From contig LUCM01005952.1 in NCBI GenBank assembly GCA_008360955.1, positions 226,942-290,941 on the forward strand: a stretch of 64,000 bases of DNA, in the 5' to 3' direction. The translations under genes and the position numbers were made by a program. Numbering within the stretch: the stretch's first letter is position 1; the number at the start of each line of letters is the position of its first letter. Of the stretch, positions 47,102 through 62,100 are shown piece by piece. The DNA is from Fasciolopsis buskii. Taxonomy: Eukaryota; Platyhelminthes; Trematoda; Plagiorchiida; Fasciolidae. Below the pieces are notes generated by a model. The model saw only the letters and a program-made list of their open reading frames with translations. It did no database searches and was not told where the DNA came from.

Positions 47102-50100
47102 ACTGGAGCCAATCTTGACAAGCGATGACATTTGTTGGAAGTCGCGATATGTTCAAAGACAAACAATGGCAAACAAATATCCTGAGCCAATAATGAAGAG
47201 TGTGGTTATCGTAAAGACTTCACAAAATTGAGTACCGGGGATGGCGTCGATTAGATCTTCGTTCAGCAATAAACAGCAGAGCAAGCCCCATTCACGGCTA
47301 CTTTCTCCCCAGTTACACGTGGCTGTAGAAAAATTGAATATGCCAAGAGCATAGGGAGTGGACCCATAGAGCGAGAGGGAAGAAAAAAGAGTACCGTAGT
47401 AGCATGGAATACAATCTAACTGTACAAACGCAAATGTCTTCAACCATTCTGATTTAACAGAAAATAACAATTGCCATTCTTTACGATGCGTTGTCATATC
47501 CTCCAGTGTCCAGGCAACTAGTTGGCAGGCCCTCTGGATCCCAAACACGGAGGCGTGAGACACCTAATTTACCTAAGTTCGCTGTACATTTCCCCGTCCC
47601 ATACTGCCACTTCATTTATTGGCCGCCAAGTGGCTCCTTCCATTCTGTAGGAGGAACAGAAAATAGGGCACACTATGACAGACCAGTGTTCACCATAAGG
47701 AACACATGACCCTGGTCCATCCAGCCTTGACCAGGCTGAGATCCGACCAGACGTTCGCGGATTTTACTCTCGCAAACCGGTGTCAAACGGCGCAGCATTA
47801 TCGAGGCTAAGACCTCAGTAACAATCAGAAGCAAACTAACCACATGATAATTGCTAAAGCCACCGCATATACTCCTGTTAAAGGTTACAATCAGTGGCCG
47901 GATCTACCATAAAGGGGCACGATTCTCGTTCTAAATATCACTAAACAAGGATGTTACTGCCTTTATGAGTGATTGTCCATCCGGTATGTAAAAAACGGAA
48001 GGGTGTTCCTCGGAGTCGGCCGACTTCGTAAGCCTCAGAAGTCGAATGTTCGACCCTACAACCATTTAAGGTGGTATATCGATAAATGCATCCCAGAAGT
48101 TCGCAGTTGTGATTGTCGGACTAACTACGTTAGCGTGCGACCAGCCAAACTGCTCACTGAAGTGTTCAGCCAAACAGTCGAGTCACTGCTCTCCATTTCT
48201 ATCGTATACAACTTCATTAACCGAAGTTCTCCCACCCACCTGTGTCGCGCATAAGCTCAAACAGTCTTTGACTGTTTGGCTACCTTAACCCACCAGTTTT
48301 CATGGTCATTCATAAGGCTTATCGTCAATTGACGCTGCAGATATAGACGCATTTTATTCACATCCTCGCGGAAAGGAGCAGGCGTTTTTGTTCCGTTAGG
48401 CCCAGCGGCCCTTACAAGATCTGATGTCTCTGATGAACGTCAGATCTAGGACCACAGACGAAATCTGATGCCAAATGAATAGCCTGCTTCATTTGATCCC
48501 ACTGCTCGTCTGCATTATTGCTCGTCGGAGTTCTTAGTTCCTCAGATATTTTCCGCTCATAGCTGTTGTGAACAGCCGAATCAGATAGACGTTCGACAGC
48601 CAATCGGGTTTGTGGCCTGCATCGATAGCCTTTGAGCTGAAGCGAAAATCGCATTAAAACTAGTGCACAGTCCGATGCACAGTCGGTGTTCCAGTACGAT
48701 CTACAGTTCTGGACAGAACCACACCAACTTTAGCTTACTGCAACATGATCTATCTGACCCAGACTAGTTGCTGAGTTAGAGCATCATGTTTCTGTGCGAC
48801 GAGAACTGCCGGAAGTTTGCGCTAGACAGAAGTAATTGTCCGCACAGATTTCCAGCAGTCTTTCCAGGTCATCTGTCTGCTGAGCCGGCACGACACAGTG
48901 CCAACCCAACAAGCGCTAAGTTTTCCAATTTGTGCATCAAAACTACCTATTATCACTCGAGATCGGGACCTTTGCTACTGCGAACAACAGTGACGAATTC
49001 GTCGTAAAACTCGTGTTTCTGCATGCCAGCGCTGCATTCTGTTGGAGATTACGCCGACGTGACAAACAAGGTTCTCCTGACAGAGTTCGCCTTCACAAAC
49101 TGACTTTTCCCGATGCATAAACGACTGTTAACCGGAAGCCAGTCTAATCAAGACCAGTCCTAAAACGTGTTGATCCTCAGCCTGAGATGCGCAGGGAATA
49201 CCTTGACGAGACATTTGGCGCAGTTAGCTGAAGTACACTACTCAAATCCTGAATTCGTGTCTCATTGACTCAGCAGACATCAATGGAAAGTGAGCTTATG
49301 ATCACACGCCTGTTGACCAGCCTGCATGAGAGTGTGCACATTGAAGGAGGCCAGATTCAGAGGCTGACTAGACTATGAGCGAGCAGACTGAAAGTCAAGA
49401 CAATATTTGATAGTGAACCGTTGGAGTATCTAGCATGTCAACAGTTGGGATATTATGGGTAGGCAGAGGGAGCAGAGGTTCGGTTGGGGGTAGAAGAGAC
49501 AGGTTGAATAAGAGGGAACTCTGAACAGCAACATACTAACCACTACCCAACGTGATCGAAGCCTGGCCAAATTTGTGTCCTACTACGAGGCATGCGAAGG
49601 ATGGACGTCGGTGCAAACGGATCTTGGAATCTAGTTTTCAATTTGAGAAGCGTTTTTGTCCTCAATCTCGGCTTTAGTCAGTACGGGATGTAGTACGAGC
49701 CTCGTTTACACATATCATTTTGCGAAAAGATCTTGCAAGCCTACAGTAGTGCTTCCAGATTGAAATAACAAAAGTATTTCCTCCGGTTACTGCAGGCAAT
49801 GTGTGTCAGAAACCACAATGATAAAACGGAAAAAACTTCTGAAATATTCGATCTACCTAGCAGCTTTCACATAATCGAATGAATAACGCTGAAAACAGTT
49901 ATCAGATGGCACTGTGGAATTCTATGTTGCCACTTTGGTTCATTTTGTGTTCCGCTTACCGGTGCAATAAGGGCGGGTATGGTTTGTAAATTCGGACCTT
50001 AGCACAACAAAGAATCACTCGAGATGTGTATGAAAGAACGAACTTTGCGCCGGTTGCTGCTTAGCTATGAGGATCTTAGCATCTGTCGTTGAAAGTAACC

Positions 50101-53100
50101 GATCCGCAGTCCTCTGCTTTCACCTAACCATTCCGTTTATTGGAGTAATCTGCCATGATTGGTAGCACAGGGCTAGCCGTTACCCACCAATCAGTACAGG
50201 ATCACGTCTTCTATGCATGCATTGTTCATACAGAACTTGTAATTCTAAAACGATCGACCAGGATAGGTAAACCAGAAGATGGACAAAATAGCTGAACATT
50301 CGATGCTAGGGAGTGCAATGAAACCTGGAATTAAACGGCAAGCAATAAGCAACAGCCGAAAAGTCGATCAGCAACAGTTACAGTTAGTCACCTGAGCGTC
50401 TCAGTGCTAACGGATGCACGACACTAGTCAGTCACGAATTGAGCAAAACGGCAATGGGCAGTTCAATGGGCCTCTAATTACAGCGAGCCGTTGCAGTGGA
50501 AACGTGGTGTCCATTTAATCTCCAAAGACGAGAATGAACGGTGGCAATTACATCTGGCCTTCTCGAACTACAACAGTTTTTTGCAACGATGATGCCTAAC
50601 ATGAGTAGATAAAATCAGAACACAGCGGTGGAAGTTCAATGCTAATCAACTCAATTAAAGCGTCCGGACAAAAAAACCACTTTGCGATCAGTATGACGAG
50701 CAAATTCAGATAGGAACAGCATAATGAAGAATTAAAGAATAAACCAAAAGCAGAAATAGAGTATGTGAAATTCATAACAGAACAGTCAAACAACAAACGT
50801 TGTGAGAACAAACAACATTCCAAGAAAAGTTAAAAAGGGGCTTTGGAAACACTGAATATGACAGGGTTGTTGGAGCTCCAGGAACAGATGTGTTCAAGAC
50901 CAAAGTTTACAGATACATTGGCCACACAATCGTCACGATCGATATTGGTGGTGTGTGATAAGAAAGAGAACAGTGGAGTCGTCTGTAAGAGAATGGATCG
51001 GATTGGAGGTAGTGGATAGAAGATCGTTAGTGAATAAAAAGAATAGGGTAGGCGCAAGTACTGAACCTTGGGGAATGTCATCATTTACAGGAAATGCATG
51101 GGACCGAATCGCATCAACTCGGACGGAGATGAATCGCTCACTGGGGAAACTTAGTGTTCACGATAAGAGAGGGAGAGAATCCGAATGTAGATATTTTCGA
51201 CGGAAGATCTCCGTGACAAGCTTGTGTTTCCCCGTGGTTGTCGAGTGAAGCCGATCAACAGTGTGAGACGAGAGTCAGTAGGTCACCGGTTAAACGAAGA
51301 CATTATAATCCATATGGGCGGTCGCTAAGTATTCTTTGTTTGAAAAACTAACGTAGATGGTGGAATATGATTGTCTCAAATAATTTCGAAATAACAGGTG
51401 CAAGGAAAATTGGATGAGAGTTGTTAGGGTCGGAAGAAATAGGGAAAACCGAGGGAAGAACAGTGTGAGAGAATTAAAGGAGACTAGGTCTAAGGGCCAA
51501 ACTAGAAGCAAACATTTTAAGATGATAGAATACGGTCCGGAGAGAATGATTTGCAAACGTTCCGAAAGCGCAGTACTTGGTGGGCCCGCTAACTTTCAAT
51601 AGGAAGTAGAAAAATAGAAACAGTGGGAAAAGAATAAGCCAAAAGTGTAGGATAATTGAGTAAAGTGAAGTTGGGGGCAAGCCCGAAAGCGAAATCCGCA
51701 TCTTTCTCGTGTGGTTAGTTCATAGACCAGATTAACGAATAAATTACAGATGGGACGGAAATTGGAAGGGTAGAAATTGTGAGACGGCTATGGCAAGGGA
51801 ATGAAATGCTCGGCTTCGTAGTGGATAAAGCACTCGGCTCTCAGCGACAACCATTTGTTCCGACTTTGCATGAAGCGGTAGTGGGAGATGACGGTGGGCT
51901 AGCGATACCAACGGAGACATGTTGAATTTCAAGCGTACGATCGCATGCAATATTGGATCCCTCGGAGGAATCGGGTTTGCCAGGTTTGGAAAAGTGTGGA
52001 TTAAAAAAATTATGTTTTGAAGAACAACGTCGGCAAAACGGGAAACAGATGTGGAAAGATCTGAAGTAATGCCATTATCGTTCCAGTAATAGAAAGCTAA
52101 GTAATTGTGGAAACCATTTCAGTCGGTTCAACTGCAGCGTCAAAATGTGCCTTGTAGAGGGTAGAGCGCTGTGATGGTACGGTTTATGGAAGGTTTGATA
52201 ACATCATGATCCGATGAGCCAAGATAGGAAGAATAGAAATAGTTAGGCAGAGAGAGGAGACGAAATTGAGGATAAGATCGAGAATATTTTTTATGCTTCA
52301 TACATGCACAGTGAAGTGGGTATGCCCCATAGCCACTTGAGTCGTGCGAACCGGTAACCATGACCTTGAAACATGCAGTGGTATAGAACCACAAAAGGTC
52401 TCAGGTATGAACACGCTCGCCAGATCAATCGAGTATACGTGTGGAGAGGTCGATGGGTTGAAATAAATTGTTGACCACAACGAAAGGTGCGGCTTCGCGT
52501 TCCACGACTGAGGTATCAGGAGAGTGTACTAGCCATTCATGATTGTGAAAGTTGGAATCTCTTAAGGTATAGTAACATGGCTGCTGGAGTCAGAAACAAA
52601 TAAATGTTAAGTGCTTGGAAATAATCAATCAAAAATGCCAGAGTCGGCTTTGCAGGAAGGACGTCAAAGTTACAGCTAAATGAATTGCAATTCATGACCG
52701 GGAAAACCAAGATTTGGTAACCATGCAAGTGGAACCTGAAGGAACAAGAGCACAAGCACCTGTTTTCGGAACGAAAGACGAATACACATTTTAATTGGGA
52801 AATCGGAGGTATGCGGTATCTGATAATGGGAAGATCTGAGTTTCGGTCAAAGATAGGGTGGAAGGAGAAGTAGACTGGGGAAAATGAGGGACGGATCACT
52901 GTTGCAGTTCAGTCCACGAACGTTGGTGAGGGCAATGGGTTCATGTTGACGTTCTGAGTGCATGGTGAGAACGAGTGTGCATGTGATTCTGTACGGTCAT
53001 GGTTAATTTAAGAGAAAACTGACAACCAAGATCCTGAGAATCAAAGTGGCGAACCGTACAAGGCGTATCCATTTAGGACAACGGTCACTAACCGAAGACG

Positions 53101-56100
53101 GAATGTGATGCGATAAAGTTATTTTCCACTTTCTTGGTAGAGTGAACAGATTGCCTAACACAGAAATCCATGGTGCGATAAAATACATGATGGCTCTAGT
53201 TCATCAGTGGTAAATAAAGAAAGTGATAATTAGGGAAGTCAGTAAATTTGAAAAAGTTCAAATTTAGCCTGAGGAATTTAAGAGAGCCCGAAATCAAAAG
53301 CTTTCAAAATGACCGATTCGTCATCGCAGCTCGAAGCTGGCGGTGATCAAGTAAATTAAGCGTCTCCAACTCCAAAAAGATGAGAGGTTCGAATCTCAGA
53401 CCCGTCGGTCACTTTAGTGATAGACGGTAAGTCGCTCGAGTGGTTTCCACGTCTGGCCTATGGGGACCTTATGTATTTCTATGTTATTCCAAATTTCCGA
53501 GTCAATGTTGCCGATGTTCCCTGTGTAGTGAGCCCTAGCGGCTACATGGCACATTATTTACACTACACTCATGCATGACGCACTAAAAAACGAGAAATAG
53601 TGAGCATATTTTGCGTGTTATCATTGCCGTTCATGACACGAATTCCGTCCGCACGTCACATGTAAGCCCTAAAATTACAACTTTCATTAAGTCGATCGTG
53701 ACCTCAAGCGAATTCCTCCTAAGCCTTTTGAACCGATGATTAGGTCGCTGGACGCAACCCGTGTCAACACGACATAAATAAGAGCATGTGGTCAGTTGGC
53801 CTCATATTTTCTGTTTAGATCGGTTGAACACTGGCGGATTCATTTCACTTCAATCGAATTAAAGAACACGGAAAACCTCACCCTAAGTTGAAAACCTATA
53901 GTTTGCGTTGCACAATCATATGATCGCTCGAACTTAGTTCCCGGACGCTGTAAGTGATCTTGTCGTGGTTTGTTTGTCTGCCACCATTGTGTATCCCTTT
54001 TTATTCGTCCGATTTGCCTTCCATCGATAGCCTCCACAGTCCGCCAAGAAGCTTGGCTATGTTTGGTCACTCTCTGTTACATATTTACCAATCCTTTCAA
54101 TAAACGGCAGTCGCGCGCTTTTTTTTCTTTTGTGTTGTAAAGCTGCCTGTTGAAACTTGTTGATTGGCTAATTATCATGATCGGTTAGTTTAAATCAATT
54201 CCTAACAATGCACATAAATTAGCGCGTCCCCGTTTTCTGATCGTGGATATTGATCCGGTAAGTTTACAATGACCAATAGCACACACACTACATACACATA
54301 CAGAGAAAGAGATCGACTAACTTGATGGGTCACTTTCAAGGTTTCCCCATCGAACCGTTGCAGCACTAGATCGTCCTCATCTTGATCCATGGCATAATCC
54401 ACATCTTCTAGCTGTTCCACGTTAAAAGCAGGCTTGAGTGAACCAGTCGGAGTGGCATTCTCATCTGCACTTCCGGATGCAGTTGTGTGACGGTCTTGTA
54501 TTGTCTCCACTTCACTAGCAATATGAATCGGATGATTCGATTTGATCAAGGATTGGTCGATTACCACGTCGTACAACAGACGAGGCCAATGCAGAGAGTG
54601 TTTTTTGTTCAGATGAACTTCCAGGCTATGTTCAGATGGCCAGAAATTATTCAAAAACTGTCATCAGCACTGGAAAAACATGATCTACAAAATGTAATTT
54701 TCAAAGGCTGGCTTGGTGATAAAAACAAAGAACAAGACCATTGAACAACTGTGGATGGTGTACGTGAGAACTGCACGAGATATTATTGTTTAGGATTACC
54801 AAAGAATACTTCAACGCAGCTTTTCACCTCGATAAACCTGAAGGGAAAACACGGGGTCGTCTTATTTCTGTCGGGGAAGTTGTTTTATATTCGGAGATGA
54901 TACGCCATGAAGGAATTCTTTTTTTCAGATTCCGACTGACGTATGCGTCCAACGGGAAGAATTTCGAAAGCAAATGAGAGTATGGAATGCAAAATTGTAG
55001 CATAACTTAACATTCTGAGAGAGACGTATGCGTGATAAGTCAACAACAATGGGATTCGCACTCAGGTTTAGAGAAGGCAACAAGGTTGTAAGATCAACAA
55101 GCAGCATCCAATTGGGGCACAATCATTTCGGTATCATCAGATCTATCTCAAATTCTGTGGAACACAATTTAATCAGAACTCAGAAGTCTCTAGTAAACCA
55201 ATACCCTCATATATGAGAAAAAGAGTCTACATGAACGACCTAAAAATCACAGTAAATCAGCAGAACAAACATCAGCTGAAGTTTTACCTTTGTTTGGCTG
55301 CCTCTGTTTGCTCTTTGTTAGGCTCAAACTGGCTGCGGACTATTCGTTGATGCAAATCAATCACTAGCATTTGATTGGTCCGTAATCAGGGCCCAAACAG
55401 TGTATCAGCATCCACCTTATTCCAACCAAGATTGCACATAGCTGGAGTTTTTAAGTTGCCTGGCTCACAGCTTGTAATATAACGCAGTCTGAGTTTTGGC
55501 AACGGATTAAAGTGTCACCTTACAGACCTAACTAGCTGCGCTCCCGATGGCAAAGCCTATTGTGAAATTCCAGAAGAATTCACATTAAAATGGAAAATTA
55601 TCATAGAAAACTGAGAAACCCTAAGTCCGATTTCGGAGAGAGGAGTGACGACTGGTTTCGTTAGCAAACGGCATACCTAACATCAGAACTGACCCCAACA
55701 ATGATCGACCGACCCTGTCACTTCCCTGAACTTCAGTTGGTAAAGAAATCGCGTGGAACAGAGGCAATCACAATACGGCTTTATATTTGATCCTTATATC
55801 AATTAACGCCCAGTAGAGTGGCAGTTTTGGCCAGCCGAGGGTGAAATTAGATGTCATGTTACGTATGCCACTTGCGCGCTAAACCAGTTGTCATGGTTCT
55901 TCCGAAATTAAATGCTTTGTTAACTTAATTCACTTTAAATTAACTCTTCTCCAAACTCAGTCTTGAAATAGTATAGATCATGCAGAATACGCACATGAAC
56001 AGTGTTGATCTGGCTACTTGAAAGGAAACGATATGACGGTGCGCATTTTCGTGAAGGTATAGAGCAACCAAGAGGATTGATACCTGAGACTACGACGGAG

Positions 56101-59100
56101 GCGGGTAAAGTTAGTATCCCCTACATTAAGAAAGCTCCTTTTTTGGTCTCATTGGTCTATTGTTCAGTTCCAACAATGTATGGTGGTGAAGGGCGGTAGC
56201 GGGAAATCAGAGTGCAAAAATGGAATGCCCGACGCTATCGGAGTTCAAAACTAGGACGTTAGAGCTTAAGCGCCCCGATGGTAACTTTCCGGCCGTCGAC
56301 GATCGAGTATTCGTTTTTGGTCCATCGAAATCGTGGAAGCACTCGATTCCAACGAGATGTTTCTCAAGGAACCATTTACTTTTAGGGGCAACGAGAGTTA
56401 TGAAGTAAGAAAGATTAAAAAAACAGGAAGCTTTGCAAACAACTGATTCCCACTAACATTTTGTTTTCTCGATCAATTGACCAGATTGCATCTCCCTCAA
56501 CAGAACCGTACAAAGTTTGATCTAACAACACCGTAGTTCGTTCCCCGGGTACGTCTTTTACCTCCGCCGGGGAATGGAGAATTTGCACTTGGAGAGACTG
56601 ATGCTCCTCCGTGGATGGGACACGTGGTGAGATCGCAATGTTCACGGACTGTTTTGAAACAGAACCTGAGGCGGGCAGATAGGCGTCGGTCAGATGAAAC
56701 GAAATAACCACGGAGCCTGATTTGTCTTCATCGGTGACGTTGGTTTGCGACCACGATATAGGAACAACGGTAGTGGGACATTCGGCCGTGATTTCGTCCG
56801 CTGTGGGGTTACCTTCCGATGATGCTGAGGAGACAGGATAGAATATTTGGAAACAATTGAAGCACTCTTATTGAAAAAAGGTTAGAAATATACTGCTACT
56901 CATAAAGAAAGAACGAGCTAGCGATAAATAGGCTACAATCGGAAAATAACGCCCCCCGAGGAAGAGGAACAGAAATACATGCAGATTTCCTCATGGCACC
57001 TTGCTTGGGTCTTACATCGAAAGAACTAAAATAAGGAAGGATTCCCACTGAAAAGCGCCTTAGAAGTATTTGGGCGGTCAGTACTTTGCAGCGCCCACAA
57101 CTAAATCTCTTGGTTCAAACAAAAACTTATCCGCAAGGCAGCGCGGTGTGGCTGAACGGAAACTCATTTGCTTGTGTCAATTATTCTTTCGCTAATTTTC
57201 CCGACCGCAATGTCATTTCAAATCAACGCCCACCCTCGAGGACCAGGAGACCAATTCGTCAGCCCTCTGCTTATTGACCTTCCAGGTATGAATCTTCGGC
57301 CTGAGATAAACCATCCTGTGTGGCTCTTTGTGTCACGGGGCACGCAAAAAGTCACACCACGTCGAGATGCAACCTTACTGTGACAGATATATGGAGGTGG
57401 AATCAAAGAATAAAATCTATATAGGCCGACTTCAATTTGCAGCGGACATTCACCAATCTCGAACTGTAGGATAAAACCCAGGATATATAAGTGCGAAACA
57501 GCTAAAAACGCTGAAAGTTAATCCGCATACCCTAACAGGTAAAATACTCGGTTCACAATTGTTTGTTCTGATTCCTGGGCGAGACTGCTGATAAAATCTT
57601 TGGTTCTCGATGAGAAACTAAACGTCGATGCAATACGATAAATTACTTCACTGATAAATTCAATTCCCCTATTGTCGAAAATAAGATCCATTATTACTTA
57701 TACTCCAAAGTATATAAAAGGAAGTGTAAATTAAATAGAAAGCTGTTTCGTTGACAACAAAATGGATTTAGAGAGGAGACATGGTCTTACATTTCAAGTC
57801 CTCCGAAATTGCTGGATTCGCAGAATCAAAAATCGGACGAAATTGTCGATCGGCGCATATGTGCACTGCCTGGACTGCACTTTCGAAAGCAACATAGTCC
57901 GGAAAACTAGGCGCTGCGAATTTCCGGTGCCGATGAAGGAGATAGTTAGAGTCTATAAATAAGTGTTTTTTCACAAAAAAGGAGCGTTAGTGTAAGTTCA
58001 AGATATCGGCAAAAACTACGGTCAACATAGCGGCTTATTTACAAAAAAGCATTACAAATTATGCTGTGGACGACGCGTAAATTTTATTATTTTACTATGT
58101 GATCTTCACCTTTGAAAGATTGAACGAAATCCGTCAGCTGGTTTTTCCCAATCCTAATCGAGTTACACTTTTTTTTATTTCCATCACAATTCCCGTCAAA
58201 AATAGGATGCTTCCCCGTATGTCCAAGATAACTGCCTTCCCGTTCATGTATTTCACTAAAGGGATTAAACTGCACTGAATCAGATTACGGTTAGCGAGTT
58301 TCTTCGATTAATAACTCCCTTCTAAGTGGAAAAGCGTCCGGAGTCGTTGTAATAAGACTCTCTGATTAGGATCAATCAGAGCCTCCGGGTGGATCTCCGG
58401 AGACAACTATTTGTAACAGTCAATGACATCCTTGTGGTTACCTATACAATTCTTCTTCTCTTCGTTCACTTCGCTTTCGAGCAGTCGATGCTGCAAAATA
58501 AAAACTAACAGAATAGAGCCGATCAGGATGAGTTTAGTGGTTGCCGAAATTGAAAGTAAAACTGAAAGTCCCTAATGTACCTTCGCGTTTATCTTCTTTG
58601 GGAATAGATTAACTTCTCACTTGTCCTGCGTACTTTGTGTATCATCCAAACTTTACTGTGTAGAAAACCACCTTTGATTCTTCCGCCGTAAAAACAATGC
58701 AGGCAGAAGTCAAAAGCAAGAGATGTTTGTGTATGGCTTACGGCATAATTCAGTTTCTCCAGACTGCTCCAGATCAGAAATTTTCCGTCGTAAACCACAG
58801 TTGTCCTGTGGGCACTGTGCTAACTGCACTACTCAAACCTAAGTAGGAGATGGTTTTAGGAAGCGACAGTCCGAGCCTTTGGTCAAAAGATCTGATCCCC
58901 AAGCCAAAAGAGACAAATACGGCGTTCGCAAACCTTTGGAAGCTGGTGACCAGTGGGCCAGCTCATAAGCCTTTTGCTCACTTCAGATCAGGCGCACAAC
59001 GCTTCCCGAGAACTAGAGCAAAACAGGGGGCCGGGAAATTCGGTTCATACGTTTCCAGTCGCCTATAATTCCCCGAAAAGAGACTGGACACAGAAATATC

Positions 59101-62100
59101 TACGAGTTGCTATGAATACAACAGCAATCCACGGATGTTTGCTTAGATTAGGGAAAATTCTTTGCGCGCGAGTCTAGCCACAAGGCAAGATCGAATTGAG
59201 GAACACTTGCGAACTGGTTCGATGCTATGACCACTTAAATCAACGGCGTATTGAACAACAAGACTACAAAATTATACGGGATATGGTGCTGATAATTTGT
59301 CGTCTCAGTTTGATCCCACTAAGGTACCGACGTGTATACTTATAAACAGACAAAATCATACATAACTTGTGTCAGAGAGCAATTCCAGAATCTACAAAAC
59401 TATGTGACACATCAACATATCCGCCTGCTCCACCAACAACAAGCTCCACGAAACCGATTGGCCAGTGTGACCAAACCTAAAGAAAGTTGTTTCAATTGAG
59501 TGAGATAACGTAAAAAACTTAAGTAAATCTAAAAATGTTAAACATGTTCCTCGTTTGTGATGCTGTGCATCAACGCTGAAAAGAAAACCAAAAGTTACAA
59601 ATTGTGAACACCGTATAAACTGGTTGATTGGTTTTTTTGAAATAAATGAAATGAGTTCAAGTTAACACACCTTTGAATGTGAAAGTAAACCAGTCCAAGT
59701 AGGTAACGAATGCAGATTTACTGCCACTCATCAGAGGCAAGTCATCAGGGCGCTGCACAACCGATCCGAACAAGCAGTGGATCACTTGATGCGCCGCCGG
59801 ATCTTCAGCATCCACGGAACAAGCGTCTAGGAGAATCGCATCGCACGAATCCAATGGAGGATGAAGGACGGAAATAAGCTGTTCAATGCGAACAAAAAGC
59901 AGACCGGTATATTACTGAATTCTTTTGCACAATTTATTTAATAACAGGCAAACATACTGATGAAGATATTTGCTTGGTGCACTCAAAGAACGTGGCGCAT
60001 TTATTTCCTTAGGTTTTATTGCAGAACTTGGTGAAAAATTACAAAGAAACCACAATAAGCATCAGAAAAAAAACTATGAATTGTGCGATCTCTCCCACCC
60101 ACAGGGATTAGTTTTGAAAACGATAAGGAAATACAGTTATATATACGTGATAGAGATGCGGCATTTTTACGAATAATATTTACAGTATAAAAACAATATT
60201 GATTTATCAACATAGTAGGCGAGGTACGATTCGGAAAACAGGAGTGTGCGGATTGTATATTGCTGTTAGCCGGGAAAAGTCAATTCGATGCATTAGCTGC
60301 TCTCTAACGGACATGGCAATTTAAGTGGGGCACAGTAATTCAATGTCTGAAAGATGTTCGTTCATAATGATACTTAGAACAACAATCAAGCGAAAAAGTT
60401 ACTTTTTTAGCAATTTATTTTCAAGCGGCTTACAACCTATACCGAACCAATATGAAACAAGTCATGCTACCGCATTCCTCGCAAAACTAAACTGAACTAA
60501 GGTGAAATTCGTAACAAATAACTCCCAGCATCACTACCGGTACATGGACGATATATTCTATTTGCTTGATGAGACCAGTGGAATTTAACCGAAATCACGA
60601 AACAACAGGTCTCACAATTGAACGTGAAGTGAGCAATCACCTGCCGTTCGTGCGTGTATCGTTCGTAAGGTTGGAAGATCGTCGAATACAACGAAAAGTT
60701 TGCAGAAAAAAAATTGGAGTGACTAGCATATCAAATTTAACAGTTATATTAGTATACAACAGAAATGAAACTTATTGAAATGCCTGGCCATCAGGGCGAG
60801 GAAAATCTGCTCCACCGAAATGCTGGATTATGGGATGATGCTCTTCAGAGACATCTCACGGGAAAACAGTTAGCCGGATCGATTTGCCGGAAAGAATATA
60901 ACCGAGAAAGTTCCAGAAACTTCTATGGATGTTAAAAAAGAAGGGCTTGTTTATTACACCATTTAAGGGAAATAAATGCATTCCACCTACCTTGGCCGCG
61001 ATCCGAGAATAAAGGTCAAACCCCGTGTCCTCGACCGTGACCTTTCACGTGTGATTAAAACAGCCAATCTGCCACATTTGTTCTTCGTTCTGTGGACTTT
61101 TCCACAAACATTAACAACAAACAGTTCGCACATCCCTTGTTGACTAACATCTAACCGCTGTTCAGAAGTCTGCTCTCCAGTCAGCCAATTCTAACTCTAG
61201 ATCGGTATCGTCAGTCCCCAATAGCCCAAGCGAAAACAACCGAAGGCAGCCTATACAAATTTCGCTTAAGTGGAATCACCACATATTTACAGGTTACTGT
61301 TCTTGCACAATTGCGCCTGTGAGGCTGCCATTATTTCATCGGCTGTCCTGGTCGCGCTTTGATTGGTCCATCTTGTTCATTAGATTTCACACGATTTAGT
61401 TCATGTGGCTCTCTTGTCGAATCCAGACAGCTTGTCCCGAGTGGTTAGCCTAATTCATATTCTTCGTTGCAACAATCTTATTTAATACATGTTAGTAGTA
61501 GGAGATTGAATGTTTTCATGAAATAATTCACCATGTGATATCATCGCTCAACTCACCATTAAGAAACCATGGAAGCACTGTACACCTGTTTCATCCTTGT
61601 TAGGAATCATCAGCAGTGCATATCCACCGCTCCCAAACTGGAACGCGAACCCCGGGGCGAACGATTTTGAATCGAACGCCTTAGCCATTACGCTACCGGG
61701 CAGGCTCTGAACGGTTTGTTGAACTTCACCACATGATGTCGCACCTATCCGTCAATGATTTGCACGGCTACTGGCAGTTAGCGCACAACAATCGACCCCG
61801 ATTGATAGGTCAATTTTTCGTTCATTTCATATAACCAGTTTCCTTTCAGTTAGTTGTTCTAACTCATAATGTGAATTCGGGAAGGGTTCAGGAGTGAATA
61901 AACAAGACTTGATAACGAAGAACAAAAAGGTTAGGGTACCCGAGAATTGGAAAATACAAATTGTATCCCAAACACTATCATTATTATTATCGTATGCATA
62001 GAATAAAAGACTAAAGAAACATACCACTCTAGTTCAATGCTCCTATACAATATAATTACCGAAGAAGATGAACTCAAGACTTGATGGCAAAAGATCGTAT

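Noticed and set aside
46985..47131. N-terminal extension of the last NUDCD1 exon with repeated Ile-Tyr
   Set aside because: It is translated (TA)n microsatellite and polypyrimidine tract upstream of the acceptor, so intronic.
53541..54130. Solo LTR ending in AATAAA and a T-run
   Set aside because: No paired copy, no TG...CA ends and no target-site duplication could be seen.
58407..58490. Extra NUDCD1 exon between exons 3 and 4
   Set aside because: It has good splice sites, but it would end in phase 2 while exon 4 needs phase 1, and exons 3 and 4 join directly with family-like spacing.
61560..61750. An extra NUDCD1 exon with a GTGAGT-like donor and Gly-rich open frame
   Set aside because: The sequence is a tRNA-derived SINE with hammerhead core, and exons 2 and 3 already join with conserved residues and matching phase.
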